A stretch of DNA of 32,938 nt. It comes from an uncultured Bacteroidota bacterium (lineage in GTDB: Bacteria > Bacteroidota > Bacteroidia > NS11-12g > UBA9320). Below are positions 1 through 8,302 of the stretch, piece after piece (within the stretch, counting starts at the first letter, position 1; the number at the start of each line of letters is the position of its first letter). The stretch is from contig CAJWLP010000017.1 in assembly GCA_913043145.1 (NCBI GenBank), forward strand, positions 1 through 32,938, written 5' to 3'. The translations under genes and the position numbers were made by a program. The notes beneath the pieces are model-generated. The model was not told the origin of the DNA. It made no database searches and worked only from the letters and a program-made list of their open reading frames with translations.

Positions 1-440
1 TTGGTCTTATCCTTGAACGGACAAAACAAATATTCGGGTTGTTCTAGATTTTGATAGAGTGTTAGCACAAGATTTTGATTCTGAATCGTAAAAGATAGTT
101 TTCCATACTTTCTATATTCAGGCAATCGATCGGTATTGGTTTTCATTTTAAAAACCTCACCGTTTTTAATAGGTATAAATTGAGCCTGAACTCGATAAGA
201 TTCATCGGGCAAAAAATAATTGAGCTTTCCATCAGTAGCGATGGCTTCCTTGGGCAAAATTTTGTTAGATCCACTATAAAATACGGCATCCATACTATCT
301 CTATACCTAAGTACTTTTTGTGAGTATGGGGATTGTTCTTTCACATCAAAAGAAGTAGACTCCGTTTTAGTTTCCCACTTATTAGGAGAGTTACATGCAG
401 CAATTGCTAGTATTAGAATTAGTACTGCCCAAATTTTCAT
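1..440 (-). CDS. DUF1684 family lipoprotein (3' end cut by window edge)
   Basis: The frame is open from an ATG at 440 to the window edge, giving the first 146 codons. The N-terminus is a lipoprotein signal with a cysteine at residue 16 (LAIAAC). The following sequence (RYRDSMDAVF, LPDESYRVQAQF, then a Tyr-Gly-x-Leu strand and LFCPFKDKT near the edge) matches my recollection of the DUF1684 family, small proteins of unknown function common in Bacteroidota. Its ATG overlaps the stop of the upstream outer-membrane gene by one base (TAATG), so the two are probably translationally coupled and co-transcribed. The C-terminal end, where the family's most conserved glycine/tyrosine motif lies, falls outside the window. 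The family call is fairly good; the biochemical role is unknown. Confidence 0.7.
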   Translation of the reverse strand, partial: MKIWAVLILILAIAACNSPNKWETKTESTSFDVKEQSPYSQKVLRYRDSMDAVFYSGSNKILPKEAIATDGKLNYFLPDESYRVQAQFIPIKNGEVFKMKTNTDRLPEYRKYGKLSFTIQNQNLVLTLYQNLEQPEYLFCPFKDKT

Positions 441-1240
441 TACTTATTAAATAATAGAAAGGATGCACCACAACTGATAAAGTTATCGGGAGCTTCCTCA
501 TTTAAACCAAAACCGCCCGTCAGGTCCAATTGAAAATTGTTATTCACCAAATACGTGAACCCACCGTTCACAAGATGTAATTCCTCACCATTATTTGTAA
601 GAAATCCGTATGGCTCAATATAACAGTTGAGTTGATCTGATATCGCATAACCAAAAGCGAGTGTATAGCCCGTCGTTGGATTAGGAGACAAGCCATCCCA
701 ATTAATTCCGTATTGAGCAGCTACTCCAAACCGTTCCGTAATTTGATAACTTACAGGAAATAAAAGCTCGGATGCTACTTTTTGATTATCCACCTTAAAA
801 TCTCCAGATGATAAATCAGGAACATACAAATGGCCTAAAAAACCTATGCTTATTTTGTCTGTTTTGTACAAATTCGTCTTAAATCCTACAAACGAGGTTA
901 AGAACCCACTAGTAACTGAACTGAAACTAGAATCTACACCTCCTTGAATTAATCTCTTTTGTGTTTCTTCATTCTGATTATTCGCCCAATTAAAACGAAG
1001 CTCAAGGTGTTCAAGCAACCCATATCTTATCAGCGTTGTATTCAAGGTCAAATTCTGATATTCAAAAGAACCTCCTAAATTTTCAATTTTATCATTTTCC
1101 ATAATGAACCCCGTTTCCACTTGCAAAGCACCTTTGGGCACTGTATTCGGACTTTCGGTAAAATCTGGTCGGTCAGTTTCTATTTGTGCAAACGCTCCAA
1201 AATTGCCAAATGCTAATAAAATTAATGTTATTTTTTTCAT
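440..1240 (-). CDS. Outer-membrane 'transporter / MetA-pathway of phenol degradation' family protein
   Basis: A 266-residue protein with a cleavable signal peptide (cut near residues 18-19, AFA-Q). It then has the opening ETDRPDFTESPNTVPKG and alternating beta strands, as in the family named after the phenol-degradation MetA protein (PF13557-like). The family is thought to form outer-membrane beta-barrels; substrates are mostly unproven, and the 'phenol' label is historical. The start is supported by the signal peptide and by a -7-like element TATATTCG nine bases upstream on the minus strand. The stop overlaps the ATG of the DUF1684 lipoprotein, so it is the first gene of a two-gene unit. A link to the phenylacetate genes 11 kb away is not shown by the sequence. 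Confidence 0.7.
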   Translation of the reverse strand: MKKITLILLAFGNFGAFAQIETDRPDFTESPNTVPKGALQVETGFIMENDKIENLGGSFEYQNLTLNTTLIRYGLLEHLELRFNWANNQNEETQKRLIQGGVDSSFSSVTSGFLTSFVGFKTNLYKTDKISIGFLGHLYVPDLSSGDFKVDNQKVASELLFPVSYQITERFGVAAQYGINWDGLSPNPTTGYTLAFGYAISDQLNCYIEPYGFLTNNGEELHLVNGGFTYLVNNNFQLDLTGGFGLNEEAPDNFISCGASFLLFNK

Positions 1241-1249
1241 ATAAGATCG

Positions 1250-1257
1250 CGAATATA
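1250..1257 (-). promoter_or_regulatory. -7-like element for the outer-membrane protein gene
   Basis: TATATTCG on the minus strand, a one-base variant of the Bacteroidota -7 consensus TAnnTTTG, ending 9 bases before the ATG. No convincing -33 box was seen. Confidence 0.35.
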
Positions 1258-1345
1258 ATTCGATTCTATCCTTCAGCTAAAATGAATCTGTAGTGTTTTC
1301 ATCACTGTTTGGCGTAACTTTCAGTTATTTCGATACTTTAATATT

Positions 1346-2449
1346 CTATTTAAATTCATTCAAAACAGGTAGTGCTTTATTATTAAAGTCAAATAATGCC
1401 TGATTTTCCCATGCTGATGCGTCTGTTGCTTGATTTCCTTTCCACGCAATTAATTCTGCACCCCAATAACAAAATCCAATTCCTTTTTCTAGTTCTTGTG
1501 TGATTACTTTTAAGTCTCTAATATATTTACGTTGACCTTCAATTGTTGCCGGATACTCAGGCAAAATTAACTGTTCGTTTAACCCTACAATATTGTTAGT
1601 CCAATCATTCCAATCAAGTGTAAAAGGATACGCTGTTTCAGCTATAATAATTTGTTTGTTAATTGACTCACTCAAACTTTGCATGCTAGTTTTGAGCTTA
1701 TGGAGTGATTTCCCGTGCCAAATAGGGTAGAATGATAAACCTATTATGTCATAATCAATTGTTTTTAATTGATTGAAAAAAAAATCTGCATGTTCAAAAC
1801 CAGCAAAATGCAACATTATTTTACAATCCCTTGAATTACTCCTTACTGCATTACACCCTTCTCGAAGTAGTTCCACAAATTGGTTGTAGTTATTTGAAAT
1901 GTTTCCATGAGGATGAAGAATGCCAGAATTTATTTCATTTCCAATCTGAATATAATTTGGTTTTAATTCATTAACCACTCGATCTGTATAACTGTAGACA
2001 CTGTCTTTTAATGTCTCAAAGTCCAATTCTTGCCATTGATGGGGTATTTGTTGAGAACTGGGGTCCGCCCAAGTATCTGAATAATGAAGTGTTAGCCAAA
2101 TTTTAAATTCCATATTTCTTAGGGTTTCCGCAAATAATTTTACCTCGTTAAATCCAGAGTGATTATCAACTGAATCCACCCATACTCTTAATCTAATAGT
2201 ATTAACCCCGTTTTCTTTTAATATGGATAAAAAGTTTTGTTTATTTCCTTCCAAGCTATAGAAGGTTTGATTAGTAAGGGCTATTTCTGGATAGCTGGAA
2301 ATATCTACAGCAGCAATGAATTCACTATTTATTTTCTGCAAATTGTCATTGTACAATTCTTCTTTTTTACAAGAGTAAAATGTTAAAATTATAATAATAA
2401 ATGCAATAGTTTTTTTAAATAACCGCTTTAATATATTAACCTCAACCAT
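1346..2449 (-). CDS. GH53 arabinogalactan endo-beta-1,4-galactanase, lipoprotein
   Basis: A 367-residue protein from the ATG at 2449; an in-frame ATG lies at 2473. The upstream ATG sits directly after the likely -7 element, so the inner one is preferred; it also gives a compact lipoprotein signal with a cysteine at residue 27 (TFYSC). GH53 enzymes cleave beta-1,4-galactan in pectin-type arabinogalactans. Family marks seen: VNTIRLRVWVD (strand 2), LTLHYSDTWADP, the acid/base Glu172 in IQIGNEIN, the nucleophile Glu271 in IIIAETAYPF, and the late GFCYWGAE segment. Length fits a single catalytic (beta/alpha)8 domain without added modules. It is probably anchored in the outer membrane. There is no SusC/SusD pair, transporter or other glycosidase next to it, so it is not part of a visible polysaccharide utilisation locus. 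Confidence 0.88.
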   Translation of the reverse strand: MVEVNILKRLFKKTIAFIIIILTFYSCKKEELYNDNLQKINSEFIAAVDISSYPEIALTNQTFYSLEGNKQNFLSILKENGVNTIRLRVWVDSVDNHSGFNEVKLFAETLRNMEFKIWLTLHYSDTWADPSSQQIPHQWQELDFETLKDSVYSYTDRVVNELKPNYIQIGNEINSGILHPHGNISNNYNQFVELLREGCNAVRSNSRDCKIMLHFAGFEHADFFFNQLKTIDYDIIGLSFYPIWHGKSLHKLKTSMQSLSESINKQIIIAETAYPFTLDWNDWTNNIVGLNEQLILPEYPATIEGQRKYIRDLKVITQELEKGIGFCYWGAELIAWKGNQATDASAWENQALFDFNNKALPVLNEFK

Positions 2450-2474
2450 ATTTATTATTTCAATAAAAAACATC

Positions 2475-2482
2475 TAAATATA
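2475..2482 (-). promoter_or_regulatory. Candidate -7 element for the GH53 gene
   Basis: TATATTTA on the minus strand, one mismatch from TAnnTTTG. It places the transcript start near 2470, which excludes the ATG at 2473 and supports the ATG at 2449. Confidence 0.35.
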
Positions 2483-2558
2483 CAATTAAAATCAAGCATT
2501 AAAATGTAAAACAACTAACCCTAACATAAATGATGTATTTAAAAGTTCGATAAGTATC

Positions 2559-4610
2559 CTAAAACCGTCCTTCCAACATCAACAAAAATGCATATTCCAT
2601 GGCTGTTTCTTTGAGTGCTTCAAAACGCCCACTTGCTCCACCGTGACCGGTTTCCATATTGCAATCCATAATCAAAATGTTATCATCTGTTTTATACTCT
2701 CTCAGCTTAGCTATCCATTTTGCTGGCTCCCAATACTGTACTTGACTATCATGTAGGCCTGTAGTAATAAGCAAATTAGGATATGCTTTTCGCCCTACAT
2801 TGTCGTATGGAGAATAGCTTTTGATGTAATGATAAAATACTTCTTCATTGGGATTTCCCCATTCATCATACTCTCCAGTGGTCAGTGGAATAGACTCATC
2901 GAGCATCGTAGTCACAACATCGACAAAAGGAACAGCTGCAATAACTCCCTTCCATAAATCGGGTCTCATATTGATGACTGCTCCCATTAATAAACCTCCT
3001 GCACTTCCTCCCATCGCATATAATTTTTGATTGGAAGTATAGCCCTGCTTAATCAAGTGCTGACCACAATCAATGAAATCGTAAAATGTATTTTTCTTAT
3101 GAAGTAATTTACCCTGATCATACCACCGTCTGCCCAAATCTTCACCACCCCGAATATGTGCGATTACGTAGATAAAACCTCGATCCAACAAGCTCAATCT
3201 GACCGAACTAAAATACGGATCCAATGAATGCCCATATGAACCATACGCATAAAGAAGTAGAGGTGCATTTTTTGGTATTTCTAATTCGTTAGTTTTTTTA
3301 TAGACCATGCTCATAGGGACTTGTTCTCCATCTCTAGCCTCTACCCAAATTCGTTTACTTTCATAGTTAGACTCATCGTATCCACCTACTATTTTTTGCT
3401 GTTTTAATAAGGTTTTTTCTTGTGTGTTCATGTCATAATCAAACACAGAGCTAGGTGTCGTCATACTGGTGTAGCCAAATCTCAAAATGGGAGTATCAAA
3501 CTCTGGATTTATGCTTGTCCAGCAATCATAAGTCTCCGAATCAAAATTCATGTAGTGCTCTTCAGCTGTTTTTTGATTGATTATTCGAATAAAATTTTGA
3601 CCTTTAGTTCGTTCTTCCACGACCATATGATTTTTAAATAACTCTATTCCCTCAATCAAGGTCTCATCTCGATGAGGCATCACTTCTTTCCAAAAGTCTC
3701 GCGAAGTATTCGTCTCATGGGTTTGCATTAATCTAAAATTTTGAGCATCCCAATTAGTCAACACATACCACTTATCTTCAAAGTGAGTAATACCATACTC
3801 GAGTCCACGAATACGCTCTTGAAAAACAGTAAAATCCTCATGTGGAGATCGAGCATCTATGTACCTAAACTCAGAAGTAATACTAGCTCCCGAAGTAATG
3901 ATGATGTATTTCTTACTTTTACTTTTATAAACCCCACAATTAAAGGTGTCGTCTGCCTCATGATACCTCAATTGACTTTCGTGATTGAATACATTATAAG
4001 AGAATATTTTGGCTGAACGAAGCGACTTTTCTTCTTTTTCCGTGTAAAAAAGGGTCTCATTATCCTCTGCCCAAGTAGCCCCTCCAGTAGTCCTTTGAAT
4101 GTTTACATCCAAGAGTTTTCCCGACATCAAATCTTTCACTTTTAGTGTGTAGATTCTTCTACTCACCGTATCTTCTCCGTAGGCTAAAAACTGATTATTT
4201 GGGCTCACACTCAAACCACCAACAGCGTAATATGAATGTCCCTTTGCTAATTCATTGACATCCAATAAAATTTCTTCATCACCCGAATTTTCAAATTTAT
4301 CTCCACCCGCTCTTCTACAATGAATGGGATACTCCCCTTCTTTGACAAATCGAGTATAATACCAATAGCCATTTTTTTTGTAGGGTACAGATTCATCATC
4401 TTTTTTTATACGTCCTACTATTTCCTCATACAGCTCTTTTTGAAGGGATTCTGTTGGTTTGAGAACGGCTTTACAATATGCATTTTCTTGGTTTAGGTAG
4501 TCCAAAACCTCTTGATCTTCCCGTTGGTTTAACCAAAAATAATCATCTATACGGGTGTCTTCATGAATGGTTAATTCCTTAGGTATTTTTTTCGCTTTAG
4601 GCGGGTGCAT
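2559..4610 (-). CDS. ptrB: Oligopeptidase B / prolyl oligopeptidase family (S9A)
   Basis: A 683-residue cytoplasmic serine peptidase from the ATG at 4610. A TTG-started extension to 4634 adds only eight unconserved residues and touches the terminator T-run, so it is rejected. The N-terminal part (to about 400) is the seven-bladed propeller, opening with the typical RIDDYFWL; the C-terminal part is the alpha/beta-hydrolase domain. Catalytic Ser536 lies in GGSAGG, Asp621 in TGLHDSQVQYWEP and His656 in TGHGGASGR. GEYDEWGNP and IRGGEDLGRRWY are oligopeptidase-B-like, pointing to cleavage of short peptides after basic residues rather than proline. No signal peptide. It is transcribed alone; the structured leader with a strong terminator directly upstream may control it. 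Confidence 0.9.
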   Translation of the reverse strand: MHPPKAKKIPKELTIHEDTRIDDYFWLNQREDQEVLDYLNQENAYCKAVLKPTESLQKELYEEIVGRIKKDDESVPYKKNGYWYYTRFVKEGEYPIHCRRAGGDKFENSGDEEILLDVNELAKGHSYYAVGGLSVSPNNQFLAYGEDTVSRRIYTLKVKDLMSGKLLDVNIQRTTGGATWAEDNETLFYTEKEEKSLRSAKIFSYNVFNHESQLRYHEADDTFNCGVYKSKSKKYIIITSGASITSEFRYIDARSPHEDFTVFQERIRGLEYGITHFEDKWYVLTNWDAQNFRLMQTHETNTSRDFWKEVMPHRDETLIEGIELFKNHMVVEERTKGQNFIRIINQKTAEEHYMNFDSETYDCWTSINPEFDTPILRFGYTSMTTPSSVFDYDMNTQEKTLLKQQKIVGGYDESNYESKRIWVEARDGEQVPMSMVYKKTNELEIPKNAPLLLYAYGSYGHSLDPYFSSVRLSLLDRGFIYVIAHIRGGEDLGRRWYDQGKLLHKKNTFYDFIDCGQHLIKQGYTSNQKLYAMGGSAGGLLMGAVINMRPDLWKGVIAAVPFVDVVTTMLDESIPLTTGEYDEWGNPNEEVFYHYIKSYSPYDNVGRKAYPNLLITTGLHDSQVQYWEPAKWIAKLREYKTDDNILIMDCNMETGHGGASGRFEALKETAMEYAFLLMLEGRF

Positions 4611-4632
4611 GGGTGCAATGATAACGATATCC

Positions 4633-4662
4633 AAAAAAACACGGGGTTTCCCAACCCCGTGT
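4633..4662 (-). terminator. Strong intrinsic terminator with no obvious gene upstream (orphan)
   Basis: A perfect 10-bp stem (4639-4648 pairing with 4653-4662) with a 4-base loop, followed on the minus strand by seven T (complement of 4633-4639). It can act only on minus-strand transcripts. The gene upstream on the other side reads away on the plus strand, so the terminator either ends a small RNA or acts as an attenuator 22 bases before the oligopeptidase B start. Confidence 0.8.
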
Positions 4663-4733
4663 CTAATTATGAAAAACTTTGTAAATAAAATCTAAAATCA
4701 TTACAACCAATAAATCTTAGACTATTCTTTACA
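4663..4733 (-). ncRNA. Candidate structured leader RNA or small RNA upstream of oligopeptidase B
   Basis: Between a minus-strand -7 element (4737-4744) and the orphan terminator lie about 70 bases able to fold. TTTGTAAA at 4678-4685 is complementary to TTTACAAA at 4728-4735, and inside it TCTAA at 4691-4695 pairs with TTAGA at 4717-4721. No usable open reading frame was found on the minus strand here. With the terminator the RNA would be about 100 nt. It matches no RNA family I recognise; leader versus independent small RNA is undecided. Confidence 0.35.
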
Positions 4734-4736
4734 AAA

Positions 4737-4744
4737 CAAAGATA
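4737..4744 (-). promoter_or_regulatory. -7 element TATCTTTG for the leader RNA / oligopeptidase B
   Basis: A perfect match to TAnnTTTG on the minus strand. A TTGACA lies further upstream, but at about 26 bases from the -7 box it is too far to be a typical -33 element. It predicts a start near 4730-4733. Confidence 0.45.
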
Positions 4745-4833
4745 GACGCGTCATTTTTAATAATCCTTGTCAATTTTATGATATAAATCATAATTGCGTA
4801 TGATTTTAACTCGTAAAAAAATTAAATTTATAA

Positions 4834-4845
4834 AAACGTTCGTTT
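4834..4845. promoter_or_regulatory. Palindromic operator candidate (AAACG-TT-CGTTT)
   Basis: A perfect inverted repeat with 5-bp arms and a 2-bp centre, lying between the -33 and -7 positions of the alpha/beta-hydrolase promoter, where a bound repressor would block polymerase. On the minus strand its core reads AACGAACGTT, identical to the core of the palindrome at the tetR-paa promoter (12596-12605). Confidence 0.55.
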
Positions 4846-4848
4846 AAT

Positions 4849-4856
4849 TACATTTG
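4849..4856 (+). promoter_or_regulatory. -7 element TACATTTG for the alpha/beta-hydrolase gene
   Basis: A perfect TAnnTTTG match 14 bases before the GTG start. The same octamer is used at the tetR-paa promoter. The -33 region is weak (TTTA at 4827-4830). Confidence 0.6.
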
Positions 4857-4870
4857 TTTCGTTTAAAATC

Positions 4871-5650
4871 GTGCTTCACTATATCACATACCTCAAAGAT
4901 GATAACGCTCCATGGGTTACGTTTGTGCATGGTGCAGGGGGTAGTAGTAGCATATGGTATAAGCAAATTCGAGATTTTAAGTCGGACTATAATGTACTGC
5001 TGATTGACCTTCGAGGCCACGGAAAATCTAAAAAACCCATCTACGAAAAGTTAAAATCGTATTCTTTTGATACCATCGGTGATGAGGTAATCGATGTATT
5101 GGACCACCTCAAAATTACTTCGACCCATTGGGTCGGAATTTCATTAGGCACAATCATCATTCGAGAGTTATCTGAACGTTTTCCCGAACGCAGTAAGAGT
5201 ATGATTTTAGGTGGAGCTATCATGAAGATGAACCTACGTGGACAAGTACTTATGAGACTAGGTGTCCTGCTAAAATCAGTAGTCCCCTACCTCATGCTTT
5301 ATCGTTTTTTTGCTCATATCATCATGCCTAAACGATCACACAAGGAGAGTAGAAACCTGTTTATTAATGAAGCCAAAAAACTATACCAAAAAGAATTTCA
5401 ACGTTGGTTTACATTAGTGGCTGAAATTAATCCCTTACTTAAATTGTTTCGCATCAACGATCTACCTATCCCAACCTTATACATTATGGGAGCCGAAGAC
5501 CATATGTTTTTGCCCAGTATAAAAAAACTAGCGGGTCATCACAAGCACTCTCAACTTCATATTATACCAAGTTGTGGACATGTGGTCAACGTAGAGAGGC
5601 CCCTTATTTTCAATCAAACTAGCATTCAATTTTTAAAAACCATTGGCTAA
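4871..5650 (+). CDS. Alpha/beta hydrolase
   Basis: A 259-residue alpha/beta-hydrolase-fold enzyme starting at GTG. The oxyanion segment HGAGG is at 20-24. The nucleophile elbow GISLG at 89-93 carries Ser91; Asp210 (MGAEDHMF) and His237 (SCGHVVN) complete the triad. LIDLRGHGKS at 44-53 is the usual strand 4 motif of 3-oxoadipate enol-lactonase, haloperoxidase and lipase-like members. No signal peptide, so it is cytoplasmic. The substrate cannot be read from sequence; an ester, lactone or thioester is possible. Its promoter holds the AACGAACGTT core also found at the tetR-paa promoter, so it may be controlled with phenylacetate catabolism (inference). The next gene overlaps its end by 8 bases and is probably translated by coupling. 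Confidence 0.85.
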   Translation: MLHYITYLKDDNAPWVTFVHGAGGSSSIWYKQIRDFKSDYNVLLIDLRGHGKSKKPIYEKLKSYSFDTIGDEVIDVLDHLKITSTHWVGISLGTIIIRELSERFPERSKSMILGGAIMKMNLRGQVLMRLGVLLKSVVPYLMLYRFFAHIIMPKRSHKESRNLFINEAKKLYQKEFQRWFTLVAEINPLLKLFRINDLPIPTLYIMGAEDHMFLPSIKKLAGHHKHSQLHIIPSCGHVVNVERPLIFNQTSIQFLKTIG

Positions 5651-6344
5651 TCATTCTCTTTTTTTAATTCCTAATTTCATCGGTGAATTTTATAAAGATT
5701 ACCTCCCAAAACGAACGTTAGATTATATTTACACCCTTCGTCATTTTATCGTTGAACGTGAGCGAACAGCCCGAGCATTTTTAAAAGCCATTGATCATCC
5801 CATAGCTCAAAGCGAATTTGAATTTATGGAACTCAACAAACATGATAACTATGCTGGATTTAAGCCTTTTTTTAACACCCATATTCAAGATTTTTCAATA
5901 GGGGTATTGTCTGAAGCTGGACTTCCAGCAATTGCTGATCCTGGAAATGAAATTGTAAAATACGCTCACCAAAAAAATGTTAAAGTGATCCCATTATCAG
6001 GTAGTTCCTCTATTTTTTTGGCCCTCATGGCGAGTGGGTTTAATGGTCAAAATTTTCAATTTAATGGCTACCTCCCCATTGATTCTAAAGAGCGAATAAG
6101 TAGTCTTAAAGATATGGAATATCGGTCTAGAAAAACGACACAAATTTTCATGGAAGCTCCCTACCGAAACAATCCATTTTTGGAGTTTTTAATTAAAAAT
6201 TTGCAACACTCTACCCGACTCTGTGTAGCCGTTGATCTAGAAAAAGAAGGAAAAGAGACCATCATTTCAAAACCCATAAAAGACTGGAAACCCAATGAAA
6301 TTGAACTTCACAAAAAACCTTGCATCTACCTTATATCAGGCTAA
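5643..6344 (+). CDS. SAM-dependent methyltransferase, RsmI-like (tetrapyrrole methylase superfamily)
   Basis: A 233-residue protein starting at TTG inside the upstream gene's last codons (8-base overlap, TTGGCTAA). No later ATG would keep the opening LFLIPNFIGE, which corresponds to the family's first strand. VLSEAGLPAIADPGNEIV (about 98-115) matches the RsmI signature and VIPLSGSSSIFLALMASGF the following SAM-binding part. RsmI makes the 2'-O-methylation of C1402 in 16S rRNA. This protein is shorter than usual RsmI (about 270-290 residues) and resembles the short Bacteroidota paralogue, so the exact target is open. Its stop overlaps the convergent acs gene by four bases. Confidence 0.75.
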   Translation: MANHSLFLIPNFIGEFYKDYLPKRTLDYIYTLRHFIVERERTARAFLKAIDHPIAQSEFEFMELNKHDNYAGFKPFFNTHIQDFSIGVLSEAGLPAIADPGNEIVKYAHQKNVKVIPLSGSSSIFLALMASGFNGQNFQFNGYLPIDSKERISSLKDMEYRSRKTTQIFMEAPYRNNPFLEFLIKNLQHSTRLCVAVDLEKEGKETIISKPIKDWKPNEIELHKKPCIYLISG

Positions 6345-8254
6345 TCTGTGAGCCTTCCGTCGATAATTTCTTGCACGCATTCTGGATTCAATAGTGTAGA
6401 TGTGTCTCCCAATTTATCCAATTCATTTTCTGCAATTTTTCGTAATATTCTACGCATGATTTTCCCACTTCGTGTCTTGGGCAATCCATTGGTAAACTGA
6501 ATTTTATCTGGTTTTGAAATGGGTCCAATGGTGCCAGAAACTAATTCGTTAATTTCTTTTTGAAGTGAGGGAATAGCTGAATCATCAAATTCCCCTCGCG
6601 GTGTGATATATGCATAAATTGCATTGCCTTTTATCGAATGAGGATATCCTACAACTGCACTTTCTGCTACTCGAGGATGCTCATTAATTGCATTTTCAAT
6701 TTCGGCTGTGCCGAGATTATGCCCACTAACAATTACAATGTCATCTACTCTTCCAGTAATTCGGTAATTTCCATTTTTATCTCGCTTGGCACCATCTCCA
6801 GTAAAATAGTTGCCTTCGAAGGTATTATAATAGGTCTCTTTAAATCGTTGATGATCTCCATAAATCGTTCGCGCCATACTTGGCCAAGGGTACTTGATGC
6901 ATAATTTCCCTTCAGATTCTTTTTCCTGAATTTCATTCCCCGAATCATCCATCAAACAGGGTTGAATGCCTGGCAATGGCAACGTAGCAAATGTGGGAAT
7001 ATCCTCTGTAACACCCGCTATACTAGAAATCATGATACCGCCTGTTTCGGTCTGCCACCATGTATCTACAATAGGGCATTCTTTTTTACCAATATGTTCA
7101 TCATACCACTGCCATGCCTCTAAATTTATAGGCTCACCAACCGTTCCTAGTGTTTTGAGACTGCTCAAGTTATACGAATTCACAAAACTCAAATCACAAC
7201 TTGCCAATGCTCGTATAGCTGTTGGTGCAGTATAAAAAATATTCACCTTATGTTTTTCGATAATTTGCCAAAATCGACCCATATCTGGATAACTCGGTAC
7301 ACCCTCAAACATTAAGGTGGTTGCTCCAGCACTTAATGGCCCATACAAAATATAGCTATGCCCAGTGATCCAACCAATATCTGCTGTACACCAATACACA
7401 TCTCCTTGTTGGTACTGAAAAACATTTCTGAAAGAAAAATTGGTATAAACCATGTAGCCCGCACAAGTATGAACCATTCCTTTGGGTTTACCAGTACTGC
7501 CACTTGTATAAAGGATAAATAGCATATCTTCTGCATCCATTACTTCAGCGGGGCATTCATCATTGGCCTTGTTAAACTCATTGTGCCACCAAACATCTCT
7601 TCCTTCTTGCATGGTAATATTGATGCCTGTTCGTTTCAATACGACCACTTGTTTTATACAATCTGTATTTTCCAATGCCTGATCCGCTATCTCTTTCAAT
7701 GGGGTGATTTTTTGTCCTCTATATCCTCCATCTGCAGTAACAAGCATGGTGCATTGAGCATCTAAAATTCGATCGGATAAGCTTTTAGAACTAAACCCTG
7801 CAAACACCACTGAATGTATTGCCCCAATACGAGCACACGCCAATACGGTATAAGCCAGCTCAGGAGTCATAGGCATGTAAATACAAATTCGATCACCCTT
7901 TTTAGCCCCAAGTGCCTTGAGCATATTGGCTGTTTTATTGACATTAATAGCTAAATCACAATAGCTTATATGTTGTGGGGCTTCATTGGGATTGTTGGGC
8001 TCAAAAATGATTGCTGTTTGATCGCCTATGGTATCCAAATGTCGATCGATGCAATTTTCTGTAATGTTCAATTGGGCTCCTTCAAACCATTTGATTGATG
8101 GTTTTCGCAAGTCAAAATCTAAAATTTTATCCCACTTTTTTTGCCATATAAACTCATTTTCAGCAAAATCAGACCAAAATTTTTCAGGATTTTTAATGCT
8201 TTCTTCATACAAACCATCATATTGTGTTTTACTTTGGGCTACAAATTGTGACAT
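6341..8254 (-). CDS. acs: Acetyl-CoA synthetase (AMP-forming)
   Basis: A 637-residue adenylate-forming enzyme of full Acs length, converting acetate, ATP and CoA to acetyl-CoA. Seen: the N-terminal Acs domain (KWFEGAQLNITENCIDRH), P-loop YTSGSTGKPKGMVH at 249-262, WWQTETGG at 399-406, YFTGDGAKRD at 483-492, the hinge GRVDD at 501-505, and RSGKIMRR with the catalytic, normally acetylatable Lys598. Position 513 is Asn in SGHNLGTAE, where the enterobacterial enzyme has Arg (SGHRLGTAE). The start is an ATG only four bases after a perfect -7 element, so the mRNA is probably leaderless. It diverges from the alcohol dehydrogenase gene and converges with the methyltransferase gene. Confidence 0.93.
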   Translation of the reverse strand: MSQFVAQSKTQYDGLYEESIKNPEKFWSDFAENEFIWQKKWDKILDFDLRKPSIKWFEGAQLNITENCIDRHLDTIGDQTAIIFEPNNPNEAPQHISYCDLAINVNKTANMLKALGAKKGDRICIYMPMTPELAYTVLACARIGAIHSVVFAGFSSKSLSDRILDAQCTMLVTADGGYRGQKITPLKEIADQALENTDCIKQVVVLKRTGINITMQEGRDVWWHNEFNKANDECPAEVMDAEDMLFILYTSGSTGKPKGMVHTCAGYMVYTNFSFRNVFQYQQGDVYWCTADIGWITGHSYILYGPLSAGATTLMFEGVPSYPDMGRFWQIIEKHKVNIFYTAPTAIRALASCDLSFVNSYNLSSLKTLGTVGEPINLEAWQWYDEHIGKKECPIVDTWWQTETGGIMISSIAGVTEDIPTFATLPLPGIQPCLMDDSGNEIQEKESEGKLCIKYPWPSMARTIYGDHQRFKETYYNTFEGNYFTGDGAKRDKNGNYRITGRVDDIVIVSGHNLGTAEIENAINEHPRVAESAVVGYPHSIKGNAIYAYITPRGEFDDSAIPSLQKEINELVSGTIGPISKPDKIQFTNGLPKTRSGKIMRRILRKIAENELDKLGDTSTLLNPECVQEIIDGRLTD

Positions 8255-8258
8255 AAAG

Positions 8259-8266
8259 CAAATTTA
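8259..8266 (-). promoter_or_regulatory. -7 element TAAATTTG for acs, four bases before the ATG
   Basis: A perfect TAnnTTTG on the minus strand with a TTG about 21 bases further upstream. The start codon follows after 4 bases, predicting a leaderless or nearly leaderless mRNA. Confidence 0.55.
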
Positions 8267-8302
8267 TGGATTAATTCATTAGCAATACAACCAACTAAAT
8301 GT

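Noticed and set aside
4611-4634. TTG-started extension of oligopeptidase B
   Set aside because: It begins in the T-run of the terminator, lacks an ATG and adds no conserved residues.
4722-4754. 10-residue open frame (ATG at 4754, minus strand) before the orphan terminator, a possible leader peptide
   Set aside because: The -7 element lies inside it, so the likely transcript starts after its ATG.
5710-5721. AACGAACGTTAG, identical to the core of the tetR operator, inside the RsmI-like gene (and AACGAACATTAG at 14410-14421)
   Set aside because: Both lie within coding sequence and encode the same tetrapeptide Arg-Thr-Leu-Asp with like codons, so codon coincidence explains them better than an operator.
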